A stretch of DNA of 64,000 bases from contig OZ024804.1 of NCBI GenBank assembly GCA_964017045.1, positions 21,828,537 to 21,892,536 on the forward strand, written 5' to 3'. The notes beneath the pieces are model-generated. The model was given only the letters and a program-made list of their open reading frames with translations. It was not told where the DNA came from and did not search any database. This document shows positions 44,418-54,915 of the stretch, piece after piece (positions within the stretch are counted from its first letter, which is position 1; the number at the start of each line of letters is the position of its first letter). Origin of the DNA: Omphiscola glabra (taxonomy: Eukaryota > Mollusca > Gastropoda > Lymnaeidae). Position numbers and translations under genes: made by a program.

Positions 44418-44963
44418 TTCTAATGACACATCCGCTTCTCCGGCGCAGATTTATTTCACCAACTATTTCAGAAAAAAAAAAAAGTAACATATTATGCATC
44501 AAACAAACGTGTGGAATATTTTTATTTTAAGAATACATTTAGCGCAAACATCAGGAATTTTTTTCTCATGAAATCGTTAGCCTCATTTTTTTTTTCACTC
44601 GCCGTCGAAAAACTGGAAAAGACAGGTTTATGGGAGTTTGGGATGGAGTTTGGGGCGGAAGATTTGAAAGAATGTGTTGTCTTCGGCATCTATTCTATGG
44701 GCCAAGTTTTCCCCCCGCTCGATGGGTTGACGGGAAGTGGGTCAATTAGCCAGCCGAAAATTCTGCCAGCCAGAAACACACGAACAAAAGCGACGTTAAT
44801 TTAAAGGATTTTAAAATGCTGGACTACGTAAACAGAGGTGATTGCAAAATGCGTGCGTGTGAGAAAGTTTTCAAGGAAGGTAAATGATATATCCCAATGC
44901 CTAATGCCTATTCAAACCAAAATGTTCTTGGCACTCTCGAAATTCGGCGAACCAGCGCGCATC
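44418..44963. other. Intergenic DNA, no confident gene
   Basis: The plus frame 44511-44804 covers a balanced-composition block (EFGMEFGAEDLKECVVFGIY). No splice acceptor fits and I recognise no family. Confidence 0.3.
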
Positions 44964-45090
44964 GTGCCTGAACATCAACTAGTAATCTAGGTGGTGCCTG
45001 AACATCAACTAGTAATCTAGGTGGTGCCTGAACATCAACTAGTAATCTAGGTGGTGCCTGAACATTAACGAGTAATGTAGGTGGTGCCCC
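44964..45090. repeat. 30-bp repeat, four units
   Basis: GTGCCTGAACATCAACTAGT plus AATCTAGGTG at exactly 30-bp spacing (44964, 44994, 45024, 45054). The last unit has diverged. Confidence 0.92.
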
Positions 45091-45742
45091 TTTTTACCGA
45101 ATATGTGTAACGAGTCTAATTGAATCGGTATGACGACTGTTCCTTTTAAATATAATTATAATTGAGAGGAATTTTGACATTTTTTAAATTAAAAATAAAT
45201 AATTATTTAGTTAATTCTTCTTGTATTTTAAAGGAACAAAATTAAAAGAGACCAAATTTACGTGGCAATGGCATTTTAGGACATTTAAAAAAAAAATTAA
45301 AAAAAATAGGACATCTCATTATACGTGGATCGCAGTATAAGCCGTAATATATTAAAGCATTTTGACAGACACGAATGCTGCATTAACTGCAGGACGCGTT
45401 TTAATCGATTGTTGTTTTTAACACCAGGAGTCGGTGAATGACAAGCTTTGATGAAGTTCGAGCCTTCAATGTAACATCATCTGGGAAGTAAATCGCTGGC
45501 TAATTTCAATCCTAATGACTCCTTCAGTTTGTTTGTTTTGTCAATAAGACAAAGTGGCGTAGGCGAAGATCAGATTTGACGTTCTTTGACCTCGCTTAGT
45601 TTAGGTTCATTGTACTGTGTTTGTGAGACAGACGATGGCCCCCGGGGGGGGGGGGGTAGGAGGAAGGCTATTATGATCATTTTTAATGTTTATTTTCGTT
45701 CTGTAACTCAGATTTGTTATTTATTTTATGTCTGGCTCCCAG
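45091..45742. other. Intergenic or intronic DNA
   Basis: AT-rich, ending in the polypyrimidine tract of the candidate exon at 45743. A G-run lies at 45644-45656. Confidence 0.35.
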
Positions 45743-45846
45743 AGATAGGGAGACGCCCAGATATTTTTTCGTTCTCCGCACTGGAAGTGACCAAGGCAAT
45801 TTTCAACCTGAGTAGCAGCCTTGACCACAGCTGTAATTTGTTTAAG
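45743..45846 (+). other. Candidate internal coding exon, about 104 bp
   Basis: It is preceded by TTATTTTATGTCTGGCTCCC and AG, a good acceptor, and ends TTTAAG/GTGAGG, a good donor. One frame is open throughout (RRPDIFSFSALEVTKAIFNL, then SSSLDHSCNLFK) while the other two contain stops. The length is typical of an internal exon. I recognise no family. No companion exon is identified, so this could be a single exon of a gene with long introns or a chance match. Confidence 0.35.
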
Positions 45847-46295
45847 GTGAGGGGGAGTTCCTCAATTCGTCAGCCTCACTCGCTCGTACTTCCCTATTTT
45901 GAAAACAAGTATATTTCGCAAACACCTGCTGGGGTAATGTTGTCTACCATCTATTCCAGCTAGCTATTATCTCTTATATGTATATTGGCTTGTGTTGTTT
46001 ATGGTTGCAAGGTTAAGTAATACTTTGAATGGGTATGCTCGTATGCAGGTTTTGTAATGTTGCGTTTTGTATTTCAGTGTGGTAAAAATATAGATTGTTT
46101 TCATTTCTCTTTTAATGTGGTTGTCTTTGTACCACGCTTCGAGCCTTTGGGGATGAAGCGTGATTTTCAAATAAACTGTATCAATATTATTACTTGTTCA
46201 AATGGCAAGACTTAGTCAAGACGACAAGAAACGATCATGATGCAATAGGTGACCAGCAGCGTTTCTTGTGTGTTTCACTGTGCCCTTTAAGCGTT
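45847..46295. other. Intergenic or intronic DNA
   Basis: No supported feature. A TACCACGCTTCGAGCCTTTG-containing stretch near 46130 is unassigned. Confidence 0.35.
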
Positions 46296-46400
46296 CTACG
46301 TCACAAGAGTTGTCAGAATTTTCATCGTCTCAATGTCATGACGCCTACGCGACCCCATCTCCGGGTTTGATTTCAGAAGTTATCTGCACTTAGATGAGTC
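46296..46400 (-). mobile_element. SINE body fragment
   Basis: It is similar to the body of the SINE at 47220-47425: (A/G)GAGTTGTC(A/G)GAAT near the start, CCGGGTTTGATTTCAGA, then CACTTAGATGAG. The tRNA-like head is absent, so it is truncated or too diverged. Confidence 0.45.
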
Positions 46401-46487
46401 GCCTTCCTAGGTTAACGAGTCCCATCTACTCGGGACTGCTAGTGATTAGTGATGCATTGATTATGCTGGAGATTTGAACTTGACTGA

Positions 46488-46616
46488 ATCAGCTTTGGTT
46501 GAGCTCCCAGATAATCAGCTTTGGTTGAGCTCCCAGATAATCAGCTTTGGTTGAGCTCCCAGATAATCAGCTTTGGTTGAGCTCCCAGATAATCAGCTTT
46601 GGTTGAACTCCCAGAT
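46488..46616. repeat. 26-bp minisatellite
   Basis: Five almost identical units of TCAGCTTTGGTTGAGCTCCC plus AGATAA. Confidence 0.93.
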
Positions 46617-47189
46617 ATAGCCCATTGGTATAACAGTGTTAAGTATAGTGTTTTTTCTGAGCCGCTTTTAAAACAGACCATGATTCGGTCAAACCGCTGG
46701 CACCGCACCAGACTATTGATATTTACTATACGATATTTTTGTGTAACTTATCACAAAAAGACTAACTGTGTCTTATCACAAAACAAAAAGAACAACTGTG
46801 TCTTATAACAAAAAGAACAACTATGCCTTATCACAAACCCAGCAAACCAATTGCCATAAGTATTTGTCATAAGTTTGTCACAAGTATTGTTAGGGCAAAC
46901 GGTCATCTGACATCCTCACAATATGTCCCAACTTAAAAATGTTTGTTTGCATTATACGCGCGCGTGAACAAGTTTTCAATACTGGTAAACTAGTACCGGG
47001 TATGCCTCTTTGACCGTATATTAGTAATAACTTTGTCGTCTTGACACTCCTTATGGGAGACATATCGTTACTTTTTTTTTGTTGGCATTCGTCAATCACA
47101 AGGTGTCGATTTTGCGGAATTATTCTTCAAGGATTATAAGCTGGCTCCAAACAGCAAATCGCCTCTCTCCACGCCACTGGATGACCCTA
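46617..47189. other. Intergenic DNA, no gene seen
   Basis: A short repeat with AACTGTGTCTTATCACAAA occurs about three times at 46743-46835. No gene found. Confidence 0.4.
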
Positions 47190-47219
47190 AGGGAACATCA
47201 TGTGGATCATACAGCTTGT

Positions 47220-47425
47220 CACCAGTGGCGTCGCAGGAGTTGTCGGAATGTCCCATTGTATCAATGTTATCCGCCTTTCGGGACTCCTGGGTTTGAATTC
47301 AGAGTTGCCTTCTCTTAGATACGGGGTGCTGTTGATGTTTTTGCATGACTGGACTTTGGTGGGGATGGAACTCCAAACCCTTAACTTGAGATTGCTCAGC
47401 TTAGACCACTCGACCACCCAGCACC
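47220..47425 (-). mobile_element. tRNA-Leu-like SINE
   Basis: On the minus strand a polymerase III A-box-like TGGTCGAGTGGTCTAAGC (47399-47416) and a B-box-like GGAGTTCCATCC (47363-47374) are spaced as in a tRNA, with CTCAAG between. This resembles tRNA-Leu (CAA), which has GGCCGAGTGGTCTAAG and CTCAAG. The B box departs from GGTTCGAATCC, so it is not a working tRNA. The body carries GAATTCAAACCCAGGAG, shared with 46296-46400, so a dispersed SINE is likelier than a lone pseudo-tRNA. Confidence 0.55.
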
Positions 47426-47435
47426 CACATATCGT

Positions 47436-48433
47436 AACTATAACCACCATAACTGTGTTACTTGTGTTATGAATATGACGTGTTAAAGCACGCCTATCTC
47501 GCATCCCACGTGCATGACCCCTCGTGAACTCTCGTGACCGCCTTTGAAGTGTGGCTAGGAAAAAAAAACCTTGTTTACAACATTTATTATCATCTCTTCC
47601 ATTCAGGAAAACTGTCGAAAATAATAGAAGATTCTGGATAAAACGGGAAGGCAAAACAATGTGTTATGTGGTTCGAGAGACATTAGCAGGAAATGCCTAT
47701 AAAAAGGGCTGACCGATAGAGAGGGGGAGAGATATTTTCTTTTGATCACGAGATGTGCTGTGTCATTATTTAATACCTTGTTGTGTGTAGATTTTTCTAT
47801 TTCCTCGTTGTACAATTTTGTGCTCATTGTATTTTTACATATAGTACTGGTACCAGCAAATATGTAAGTTTATAATTTCAATCATATTTCTCTTGCTGTT
47901 ATTATTTAATTGAAGTTCACAAATTAAAAAGTTATTAATGGTAAATAGCTCTGGCCTTGATTGTCGGTTTATTTGTTATTATTTTAAAACTTTGGTATCG
48001 ACCTTTATTATGGATTGTTTCTAGAACGAGCCATAGACAAAAGATAAGAGATTAAATTCTCCATTTATAACGGTCCGCAATACTTGAAACCGTTTAATAT
48101 AAACCCCTCTTGAAATTGCTCTGATTTCTTTTTCAGACAGTGCAGTTTTTAGAACGTCTGATAAAGCTATTATTAGCATGTGCTGACGCAAGACTTCTTT
48201 ATCGTATTTGGAAAGTGTTGCCAGGAAAGCCAATACTTTTAACAACTAACGATGTCATCCTCGCGCTGGACGATAGTGTGAAGTCGTTGAGCCGGAAACG
48301 TTTGACAAGAAAGGGCCGGCTATTGAGAAGAGGCTGTTATGATATGACTTACCATATTATGATGTGTAATCATATATTCGTGCCCTTACACTGGGATCGA
48401 ACATTGAAGCAAGTCTTTTTTGAGTTATAAAAC
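47436..48433. other. Intergenic DNA, no confident gene
   Basis: A strong acceptor-like CTGATTTCTTTTTCAG ends near 48136. It is followed by a 96-codon plus frame (48140-48430) with TTNDVILALDDSVKSLSRKR, but the opposite strand is also largely open and no domain is recognised. Confidence 0.3.
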
Positions 48434-48442
48434 AATCTCTTA

Positions 48443-48522
<80 letters not shown>
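48434..48522. repeat. (TA)n microsatellite, about 44 repeats
   Basis: An uninterrupted TA dinucleotide run, likely polymorphic in length. Confidence 0.97.
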
Positions 48523-48525
<3 letters not shown>

Positions 48526-48687
48526 CTTTTGGTGTGTCCTGCTTCCTTTTCACAAACAGCCCTCCCCTACCCAACAATTTTGTATTAATGGTACTGAGTG
48601 GGAAAAAAGCTGTCACGCAGCGATTGTGATGCTTCACTGTTGAACTCTGGTTGAATTTTTATCCTTCTTTTTTTTTAATCAATAAAG

Positions 48688-48935
48688 AGCCACGGGTGTG
48701 GTGTAGGACTGAGTGTAGGACTGTCTGTAGGGCTGCCTGGAGGACTGCATGTAGGACTGCATGTAGGACTTCTTTTAGGACTGCCTGTAGGACTGTCTGT
48801 AGGACTCTATGTAGGACTGTCTGTAGGACTGTATGTAGGACCACCTGTTGGACTGACTGTAGCGCTGCCTGTAGCACTGCCTGTAGGACTCTGTAGGACT
48901 GTCTGTAGGACTGCCTGTAGGAATGTATGTATGCC
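48688..48935. repeat. 12-bp minisatellite
   Basis: About twenty units of GTAGGACTGTCT and variants (GCCT, GCAT, TATG). Four codons per unit keep both strands open as Cys/Arg/Thr-rich or Val/Leu/Gln-rich repeats. No gene is implied. Confidence 0.93.
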
Positions 48936-49013
48936 TCTTTCATAAAGGAGGGCAGGTAGGATGTAGGATGCGTTCTGTAGGCATATTGTTTATAGAAAAT
49001 GAGAAGTTAACTT

Positions 49014-50816
49014 TTGTGTGTAACACTTGGACATCCGGGTATTTTCTCGAACTGCCCTGACACTGCAAAAAATACCAACTGCACTGGTTTAATTGATGGA
49101 GGTATATTTTTGAATCTGATAAAATTTGTGAGTCAGTTTGATGTTGGTTTTAAAAATTTCCTTGAATCGCATATTAAAAATCAAACTAGCTATTTGTCGC
49201 CAACAATCAAGAATGAATTTATTTATTTGTTATCAGCGAAAGTACAAAGTGAATTAATAAAAGAAATTCAAGAAGCTAGTATAGTATAACATTTGATAGC
49301 ACTCCGGATGTATCGCACAAAGACCAAGTAACTGAAATTATTCGGTATGTGAAATTTTCAGATAAAGAATATACCACTGAAGAGAGGTTCGTTGGTTTCA
49401 TAAACTCAACAGAAAAAACAGGAGAAGGAATTGCCTTGGAAATTAAATCAGTATTAATTCAAAATGGTTTATCACTTGAAGATGTACGTGGCCAAGGTTA
49501 CGATAATGGGGCCAACATGGCAGAGAAGTACAAGGGAGTTCAAGCCATACTTCAAAAAGAGAATCCACTTGCTCGGTATATCTCGTGTTGTGCACATAGT
49601 CTTAATTTGGCAGGTGTGCACGCGGCCAGCATTGATGCAGATGTTGTGACATTTGTCGGAACTATACAAGCATTGTACAATTTTTTCTCCTCGTCAACTG
49701 GTAGATGGAAAAAATATCCTAAGTCACTGAAATCAGCCTAAAGAAGCATATGGACACAAGATGGTGTTCCAAAGCAAATGCTGTAAGTGCTGTATATGAG
49801 CAACTGGGGCAAATTGTTTTAGTATTAATTGAAATGAAGGATAATCACTTACTTGGTGACGCATTATCTGTTGCTAAATCATTGCACCGTCAAATCAATA
49901 GTTACAAGTTCATTGCGTTTATAACTATTTGGAATTGGAAATTGGAAAAAATAAACAAAGTCAATTTAGCACTACAAAAAAAAAAAAACAGGATATTTAT
50001 CGATCATCGTTGTTAAAAAAAGGACTTTTAAATGACTTTGAAGATCTAAGAACTAACGAAATCTATAAAATTTTTGCCAAAATTGAAGAAACGTGTATTA
50101 AAATGAAAATCGAGCCAGTTCAAAAAAGGAAAGCAAAACGTAAACGAATGCCAGGAGAGCATGCTGAAGATGATAGACCTAACTTGGATACATTCAAAAT
50201 TTCTTGCTTTGCAATCATTAATGCAATAATGTTGCAGCTAAAAGACACATTTGTTTCTCTGAAAAATATAGCAGAAGACTTTAATTTTCTGACTGGCAAA
50301 GCGTTTCAATCTTTTGCAATGAAAGATTTAAATCTAAAGCTGTTTTATTATCAGGCAAATATCTTGAAATAAATAAAGAGCATTTTATAATTGAAATAAA
50401 ATGCTTTAAACACCAAATGATTGAACTATTGCAAAACAGAAAATCCGATGACATGTTTCATTTAGATCTTCTAAATGTTCGCGCTACATGGGAATTGCAA
50501 GAATCGTACCCCAATATCGAACGAGATCTGAAAACATTTCTTACAATGCCAACCACAGTAGCCACACAATGCCAACCACAGTAGCCACACAATGCCAACC
50601 ACAGTAGCCACACAATGCCAACCACAGTAGCCACTGATGAAAGGAGTTTCAGCAAACTAAAAATTATTAAAAAGTACTTGAGATCGACGTCAGGTCAACA
50701 ACGCACATCATCTCTAGCTCTTCTTTCCATCGAACGTGGACTTACTCGTCAAATAAACTTCGATGAAATAATCAATAATTTTGCAAACATTAAAGCAAGA
50801 AAAGTTAAGTTTTGAG
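49014..50816 (+). pseudogene. Decayed hAT transposase (DUF4371 / hATC, ZMYM1-like)
   Basis: Pieces of one transposase in order: LIDGGIFLNLIKFVSQFD and a run up to KEIQEAS; FDSTPDVSHKDQVTEIIRYV with the first catalytic Asp; GQGYDNGANM with the second; YISCCAHSLNL; HMDTRWCSKANAV; a basic helical region; then the C-terminal TDERSFSKLKIIKKYLRS dimerisation block and LALLSIERG. The zinc-finger N-terminus is absent. Frame breaks lie near 49285, 49740, the poly-A run 49977-49988 and about 50325. A stop also arises in the 23-bp array at 50543. So it is dead. Its domain order resembles animal zinc finger MYM-type 1-like and 52 kDa repressor-like hAT proteins. It could once have mobilised hAT MITEs, but no terminal repeats link it to the copies here. 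Confidence 0.88.
50543..50634. repeat. 23-bp segment of the transposase repeated exactly four times
   Basis: Four exact copies of a 23-bp unit beginning ACAATGCCAACCACAGTAGC, inside the codons for MPTTVAT just before TDERSFSKL. Three extra copies add 69 bp, so the downstream frame is kept, but each copy is read in a different frame and the second copy gives a TAG. Confidence 0.95.
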
Positions 50817-50821
50817 CCTTT

Positions 50822-51232
50822 GATATAGGACATAGGAGTGTATCGGTGTAGTGTTATAGGACATAGGAGTGTATCGGTGTAGTGTTATAGGACATAGGAG
50901 TGTATCGGTGTAGTGTTATAGGACATAGGAGTGTATCGGTGTAGTGTTATAGGACATAGGAGTGTATCGGTGTAGTGTTATAGGACATAGGAGTGTATCG
51001 GTGTAGTGTTATAGGACATAGGAGTGTATCGGTGTAGTGTTATAGGACATAGGAGTGTATCGGTGTAGTGTTATAGGACATAGGAGTGTATCGGTGTAGT
51101 GTTATAGGACATAGGAGTGTATCGGTGTAGTGTTATAGGACATAGAACTGTATCGGTGTAGTGTTATAGGACATAGGAGTGTATCGGTGTAGTGTTATAG
51201 GACATAGGAGTGTATCGGTGTAGTGTTGCATA
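50822..51232. repeat. 31-bp satellite array, 13 units
   Basis: Thirteen nearly identical units with GGACATAGGAGTGTATCGGT then GTAGTGTTATA. It starts within a few bases of the transposase stop codon. One unit has CATAGAACTG. Very uniform, so recently homogenised. Confidence 0.96.
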
Positions 51233-51302
51233 AATTTACTTTTAATTGTGAGTTTCTATCGTTATGTATGAGATAGTGAGTATGACACATTGACACAATT
51301 GA

Positions 51303-51382
51303 TTCTCTTTATAATACATGATACTTCAAGTATTGCTGTAGTCTGTATATAGTGAGTATGACACATTGACACTATTGTTTTA
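51303..51382. repeat. 75-bp repeat, unit 1
   Basis: Contains TTTATAATACATGATACTTC, AAGTATTGCTGTAGTCTGTA and GTGAGTATGACACATTGACA. The same unit follows the GC-rich insert at 51874-51950, and a partial third is at 51951-52000. Confidence 0.92.
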
Positions 51383-51873
51383 GTCAGAGACCTCCCCAGG
51401 CGTGGAGCGCCCCCACCCGCAACCGCTCGATCGGGTCCGCCGATGGAGATTCTCCCCACCTGTCCCGGGAAGCATCGGACGCCCTCTAAGAGGGTTTCCA
51501 CCTCGCAACTAGTTCGCGAAGCAGCTGGGACGAAACGGTTGCCTAGGAGCAGCTTTCTCAGGGCTGCATATTTAGAATCACCGGCTATAGGCTTCCACCA
51601 CGGCCTATAGCCTCATATCCCTTAACGGCAACTTGTAATCATGATCCCTACCCTGTGTTTGCTTTTTCTTCCCCCTGTGAAGCATCACAGGTGGCAGCCC
51701 TGTAGGAGCTGTTTATTCCAGCAACTACCATGCATGGCCGTGTCTGCCACGCGGGACACGCAATGGTGGTAATGTGCCCCGGGTTAACGCCAAGGGGGTC
51801 GGTGGCCAGCGCTTCCAAATCGGCAAGCCATTACAGACTTGTCAACCGGAATCCCGGGGGGGGGGGGGGGGGG
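51383..51873. mobile_element. GC-rich insertion of about 490 bp, probable retroelement fragment
   Basis: This block is far richer in GC and CpG than its surroundings and sits exactly between two copies of the 75-bp repeat. One boundary is an 18-base G-run (51856-51873). It includes TGTCCCGGGAAGCATCGGAC, CGAAGCAGCTGGGACG, and GTGAAGCATCACAG with inverted symmetry. No protein domain is seen on either strand (an 80-codon minus frame and a 63-codon plus frame are open). It may be the 5' untranslated part of a LINE, a long SINE or an exon block. I cannot decide. Confidence 0.5.
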
Positions 51874-52000
51874 TTCTTTATAATACATGATACTTCAAGT
51901 ATTGCTGTAGTCTGTATATAGTGAGTATGACACATTGACACTGTTGTTTTTCTTTATAATACATGATACTTCAAGTATTGCTATAGTCTGTAATAACGCA
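51874..52000. repeat. 75-bp repeat, units 2 and 3
   Basis: One full and one partial copy of the unit at 51303-51382, directly adjoining (GTTGTTTTTCTTTATAATAC). Confidence 0.92.
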
Positions 52001-52217
52001 ACAATATTCAGTTGTATCCACCAATTTATTTGGTATTATTTAGTAAATAATAAACTGTAAATTAGTATTGTTCCTGTCTTTTGCATTTTTTATATCCACG
52101 TTGAATGACTGTCACTGTCACTGTCAGACTACGTACTTATTGTCATAAAATAAGAGAAATTCAATTATTTTTTTCTAACAATTGAAAAAGACGCAAAGCT
52201 GAAACTTGTCAATTTAT

Positions 52218-52272
52218 CAAGGGCGCCAAAAATAAATTTTCCAAGAGCGTCAGAAAGCCAGTTACGCCTCTG
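52218..52272. mobile_element. Remnant of hAT MITE end
   Basis: AAGGGCGCCAAAA followed by CCAGTTACGCCTCTG resembles the right end of the 9569-9759 element (GGGCGCCAAAC ... GCTATGCCTCTG). The left end is missing. Confidence 0.45.
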
Positions 52273-52451
52273 CCATTAAGTGTTTCTTAATGAATCTTTT
52301 AGATGCGTTTCATTGAAGTATTTCTTATAACTTTACGTAGCCTCAAACAATTCATTGTATTTACTTTTCTAATGACCTATGCACTTTTGTCCCGTAATTT
52401 TATTTCCTCAAAGCAATCATTTACTAATCACGCCCCCCCTACACAACTTCA

Positions 52452-52590
52452 CACGTAACATCAAGATGTACAGCACAAGTAACATCAAGATGTACAGCAC
52501 ACGTAACATCAAGATGTACAGCACACGTAACATCAAGATGTACAGCACACGTAACATCATGATGTACAGCACATGTAACATCATGATGTC
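52452..52590. repeat. 22-bp minisatellite
   Basis: Six units of CACGTAACATCAAGATGTAC plus AG, with CATCATGATG variants at the right end. Confidence 0.93.
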
Positions 52591-53349
52591 GTATCAATTG
52601 AGAAAATAAACGTTGGGCCCATGCATATATTGGCTTTGATTTAAATACGTGTAATGCGACGCACAGAATCTTACTGAGTCATGGAAGTATGAGTTCTCAA
52701 AACTGCCATGCATTACTGTTGTACGCTCCCAGCGATTGGGACCTTGAACAATGGGATGCAAATAGATGTAACGCTGCGTGCGTGTCTTTGCGATTTCCAA
52801 AGAAAATTAAGTTCATGGGCGCCGCTTCTTTTTTTTTTGATCATATTACTAGTATAACTCTGAAATTTTGGGGTGGATTTGTCTTGTACTTTATAGTAAA
52901 TTTTTGGTAAGATTGATTTTTAACATGTAATTTGTTATTTAATGTTTGATTTTCTACTTTTTAAATCTAGGAAGATGGTGAGCTTTATATGGTGACCTTT
53001 CTGATGTGACATTTATGTGGTGACCTTTCTGCTGGTTAAGTTTTTTGTTGTTGTCTGTTGTTTTAAAAATCATGCATAAGGAAACGCTATATTGAAAACT
53101 TGATGTCCCTATAAACTTTCCGCTTCTGGGATATCCGCAGAAATCACTGACAGGTCAGTGGAGGTCACTGGTGACCTACTGATTAGGAAGCGTTAAATTG
53201 CCATTGAGGATAGGTCATTTCAGAATGTTTCAGCTCAATTGGAAATCACAAATTTCAGGTATTTCATTTTCAAAAAACTATATATAAAGCGTTTCTTACT
53301 TTCCATGTCGTAGTTAAAGCTAGACGCGTCAATAATTTATGTGGTGTTC
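52591..53349. other. Intergenic DNA, no gene seen
   Basis: Two copies of ATGTGGTGACCTTTCTG-like sequence occur near 52988-53035. Otherwise nothing supported. Confidence 0.4.
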
Positions 53350-53522
53350 CAACCCCTCACACCAAGTGTCTCAAGTCTAAAGGGAGACGACTGACCCCTC
53401 ACACCAAGTGTGTCAAGTCTAAAGGGAGACGACTGACCCCTCACACCAAGTGTCTCAAGTCTAAAGGGAGACGACTGACCCCTCACACCAAGTGTCTCAA
53501 GTCTAAAGGGAGACGACCGACG
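53350..53522. repeat. 42-bp repeat, four units
   Basis: Units contain CCCCTCACACCAAGTGTCTC then AAGTCTAAAGGGAGACGACT (53353 to 53395 is 42 bp). Confidence 0.94.
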
Positions 53523-53959
53523 GGCTAGATGTGTACAGTGAAAAATATGTAAAGTGTGGAGACGTGATTTGCGGCGTTAACGTACAGCATTGGTAACTAA
53601 ATGTTTTCATATTATTGACAAAAAAAAGTTATTGGTATAGTCGAAAGATGATCGAATATTAGCTTACATTAAATATTTGTTTGTAACATTAATCATAAGG
53701 AAATAATATCACGTTGCACCCGAATCACGGGATACATTATGTATAACAAAAATGTTGGATTGCTTGATTTCCTTTAATGCTAACAAAGTACCTAAATATT
53801 TAAAACTATGACTAAATTCATGATCAATCTACCCCTCTGGTGCTACAGCCTATGCACATGTTTGTTAATTAAGATTTATTGTTATAATGATTTATATTCC
53901 CTTCAAGTTGGTAGAAAGAAATGGGGGGAAATTTAAAAAAATAAAGCTAGATATGTGAA
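53523..53959. other. Intergenic DNA, no gene seen
   Basis: AT-rich with no supported feature. Confidence 0.4.
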
Positions 53960-54915
53960 AAGCATATGAGACTTTCTGAAACAAAGACATTAGTTTGGTA
54001 TTATGTCTTGAAAGCTACAGACAATCTCTCAGCTAAATGCATTCGATGTAGCAAGACACTTTAAAACATTTAAAGAAATTCACATTCCATTGTCAAAATC
54101 AATTTGTCTTCAAAAAATTAATCGGGAAAGTGCCGAAAATTGCAAAAAATGTTCAGAAAATTACCTACCGAAAAAACGATTCTTTAAAAATATTTAATAG
54201 AAGAAATTGATCGTGAGCTTAATTTGAGTTTAGATTGCAGCACAAGGTGGAACAGTTTCGCTGGGAATGATAGTAGCTGTGTTAAAGCAGCACAAGGTGG
54301 AACAGTTTAGCTAGGAAGCATAGTAAGACTAAACAATACTTTTAAGAAAGAGTTCATTGGTTTATAAATCGATATTGACACATCTCAAGACGAATTGAAG
54401 GGCTGAGTAGAAAAAGTACTTAAGTGTATTTTTGAAGTTTTGACAAAAATGAGTTTAAAATCTTAAAATTCTTATTTAGATACATTAAAATCTGCTGGAG
54501 GTAACTCAGTATCAAACACTTATGGATATTTTTCATGCATGATATTTACAGGAATGATTCAGTGGAAGTACTCAAATATAATCCCTGTTTAAACTCATTT
54601 TTGAAAAATTGTAACTTAAGTACTTTTTCTACTCAGCCCTTCAATTTGAAAGACTGTTCAATCTCTGGAAAACATTTGAACACTGAAAGCAACGTTAGAA
54701 CTTTGCAAACGTAGCGCCAACTTAATGACATCTGATGCGGTTTTGATGTTTATCGTTAATAAAAAAAAAAACTGATGCCATACATCATGTTATAGTTGCA
54801 CGTGGACTTGTTGCCTCTCTGAAGCGATTAAAGAGCGCAGATTGTTGGTAGCGCCAACATTGAAATACTTGCAGAATGCGACCAGATGCGAAAACAGATC
54901 GTGGACATTCAGAAG
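53960..54915 (+). pseudogene. Relic of a BED-finger hAT transposase, internally deleted
   Basis: Near 53993 the plus strand reads VWYYVLKATDNLSAKCIRCS, a BED zinc-finger start (aromatic pair, then CxxC). At about 54226-54250 it reads LDCSTRWNS, a conserved hAT motif. At about 54820-54880 it reads SEAIKERRLLVAPTLKYLQN, like the ERR...YL block preceding the hAT dimerisation domain. The BED and RWN blocks are only about 200 bp apart instead of hundreds of codons, and stops are frequent. A 246-bp MITE (54397-54642) sits between the second and third block. Confidence 0.6.
54397..54642. mobile_element. 246-bp MITE with long inverted termini
   Basis: It starts GAAGGGCTGAGTAGAAAAAG and ends with its complement CTTTTTCTACTCAGCCCTTC. 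The inverted repeat continues imperfectly for about 55-60 bp (to AATGAGTTTA / TAAACTCATT). AATT flanks both sides (54393-54396 and 54643-54646), a possible 4-bp duplication. The superfamily is unclear. Confidence 0.75.

Noticed and set aside
47363..47416. Functional tRNA-Leu gene on the minus strand
   Set aside because: The B-box departs from the GGTTCGAATCC consensus and the stem pairing is poor. The SINE reading fits better.
48140..48430. 96-codon plus frame after a strong acceptor-like tract
   Set aside because: The opposite strand is also largely open, no domain is recognised and no donor fits, so I did not call a gene.
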